DNA of 6,291 bases. Origin: an uncultured bacterium. GTDB lineage: Bacteria > Cyanobacteriota > Vampirovibrionia > Gastranaerophilales > Gastranaerophilaceae. The DNA is taken from positions 1 through 6,291 of the forward strand of contig CAMAGQ010000097.1 of assembly GCA_945833895.1 (NCBI GenBank). Direction: 5' to 3'. Made by a program: the position numbers and the translations under genes. Positions 5,912-6,291 of this stretch are shown piece by piece. The notes below the pieces were generated by a model that worked only from the letters and a program-made list of their open reading frames with translations, was not told the DNA's origin and did not search any database. Position 1 is the first letter of the stretch. Each line of letters opens with the position of its first letter.

Positions 5912-5982
5912 ACCCTTTCGCCTTAGGAGAGGGTAGAATTTCAACTTGAACGTAAGTGAAAGTTAGAAATTCGGGAGAGGGT
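5912..5982. repeat. Compound inverted-repeat element with GAGAGGGT boxes
   Basis: ACCCTTTC (5912-5919) pairs with GAGAGGGT (5927-5934) with one wobble. The same GAGAGGGT recurs at 5975-5982 and can pair with the same left arm instead. Between the two copies, GAATTTCAACTT (5936-5947) pairs with AAGTTAGAAATTC (5960-5972) with one bulged base. The block can therefore fold as two adjacent hairpins or one long hairpin. This resembles a short palindromic intergenic repeat. No terminal target duplication or transposase is visible. Confidence 0.5.
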
Positions 5983-6014
5983 TCAAACTTCAATTATTAC
6001 AAATTTCTCCGACC

Positions 6015-6080
6015 TGTCATCCTGAATTTTACAAAGTGAACCAAAATTTTTGTCATCTGGAATTTATTTCAGGATATCAT
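6015..6080 (+). repeat. Two fragments of a TGTCATCCTGAATTT-type interspersed repeat
   Basis: TGTCATCCTGAATTTT (6015-6030) is followed by TGTCATCTGGAATTT (6051-6065), which continues as ATTTCAGGATATCA to 6079. The second copy is partly self-complementary (CTGGAATTT with ATTTCAGG). Both share the TGTCAT start with the element at 47-73, read there on the other strand. They are probably decayed copies of one repeat family; the family name and copy number cannot be told from this window. Confidence 0.5.
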
Positions 6081-6177
6081 AATGTAGCAAATAAGTCATT
6101 TATTGCTTTGGGCAAATTATGAGTGCGTTTTGAATGTATTTAGAGTAAAGTTGGATATAAGTTTTCAAAGAAAATTC

Positions 6178-6205
6178 TTGACTTTAAAAGTTGAGCAAAT
6201 ATAAT
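6178..6205 (+). promoter_or_regulatory. Strong sigma-70 promoter of the tRNA-Phe gene
   Basis: TTGACT (6178-6183; 5 of 6 consensus bases) and a perfect TATAAT (6200-6205) are separated by 16 nt. Transcription would begin near 6212, about 26 nt before the mature 5' end of the tRNA, leaving a short leader for RNase P to remove. This is the best promoter in the window, as expected for a stable RNA gene. Confidence 0.8.
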
Positions 6206-6237
6206 AGAGAAGTGACCTGCATGGTTACGAAGAACGA

Positions 6238-6291
6238 GCCGCAATAGCTCAGTTGGTAGAGCAAGGGACTGAAAATCCCTGTGTCCTTGGT
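6238..6291 (+). tRNA. trnF: tRNA-Phe (GAA), 3' end cut by the window edge
   Basis: The 5' part of a tRNA is clear. The acceptor strand GCCGCAA (6238-6244) is followed by TA and a D-arm GCTC/GAGC with the loop AGTTGGTA (6247-6262). The anticodon stem AGGGA/TCCCT (6264-6268 with 6276-6280) closes the loop CTGAAAA. The anticodon GAA at 6271-6273 reads Phe codons. The variable loop GTGTC and the first T-arm strand CTTGG follow, and the window ends at the first T of the T-loop. The 3' acceptor strand cannot be checked. It is the first RNA of its transcript, and other tRNAs could follow. Confidence 0.95.

Larger units (their letters stand above)
5882..6177. other. Gene-free region holding degenerate repeats
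   Basis: I see no credible gene here on either strand; the frames are short and lack ribosome binding sites. The left part (5912-5982) holds an inverted-repeat block, and the middle (6015-6080) holds two fragments of a TGTCATCCTGAATTT-type repeat. The right part (6081-6177) is AT-rich sequence with one weak imperfect hairpin (6086-6107) and nothing else recognisable before the tRNA promoter. The pattern suits a decayed intergenic spacer that collects short repeats. Confidence 0.6.

Noticed and set aside
6086..6107. Hairpin AGCAA...TTGCT as a terminator or regulator
   Set aside because: The stem needs a bulge, is AT-rich, and is not followed by a T-run or a gene it could serve.

Overview
This AT-rich window carries housekeeping and accessory genes from a bacterium that is probably a non-photosynthetic relative of the Cyanobacteria (Vampirovibrionia/Gastranaerophilales, 'Melainabacteria'), likely anaerobic. 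The main hint is the IF-3 protein: segments such as VRYKIDVHDYEVR and LRGREMQHSNLA resemble cyanobacterial IF-3 as I recall it. Two further points fit: infC stands apart from rpmI-rplT, and short TGTCATYCTGA-type intergenic repeats are present. I hold this assignment at about 0.6, because it rests on memory and not on a search.

Layout. Positions 1-170 are intergenic, with a repeat fragment and a 13-bp tandem array. A GlcF/LutA-like Fe-S protein (171-1250, minus) diverges from a 96-residue orphan gene (1382-1672, plus); the short AT-rich stretch between them must hold both promoters. The orphan gene converges on dusB (1705-2676, minus), a tRNA-dihydrouridine synthase. dusB is the distal gene of an operon with a large exported TPR protein (2666-4792, minus); the two reading frames overlap by 11 nt. 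Upstream of that operon, on the same strand, lies a 42-codon gene (4917-5045) with a strong ribosome binding site and its own rho-independent terminator. It diverges from infC.

infC (plus) almost certainly starts at a rare AUA or AUC codon about 45 nt upstream of its first ATG. This fits the known IF-3 self-regulation through poor start codons. An 8-codon reading frame with its own ribosome binding site sits immediately upstream. A strong terminator follows infC directly, so it looks monocistronic. The next 330 bp or so are gene-free and hold degenerate inverted and interspersed repeats. A near-consensus promoter then drives a tRNA-Phe (GAA) gene that runs off the right edge.

Most of the content is translation and tRNA maintenance (infC, dusB, tRNA-Phe), with one redox-type Fe-S protein and one exported scaffold-like protein. 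I see no CRISPR array, transposase, phage gene or toxin-antitoxin pair. The least explained items are the two small orphan genes and the leader region of infC.
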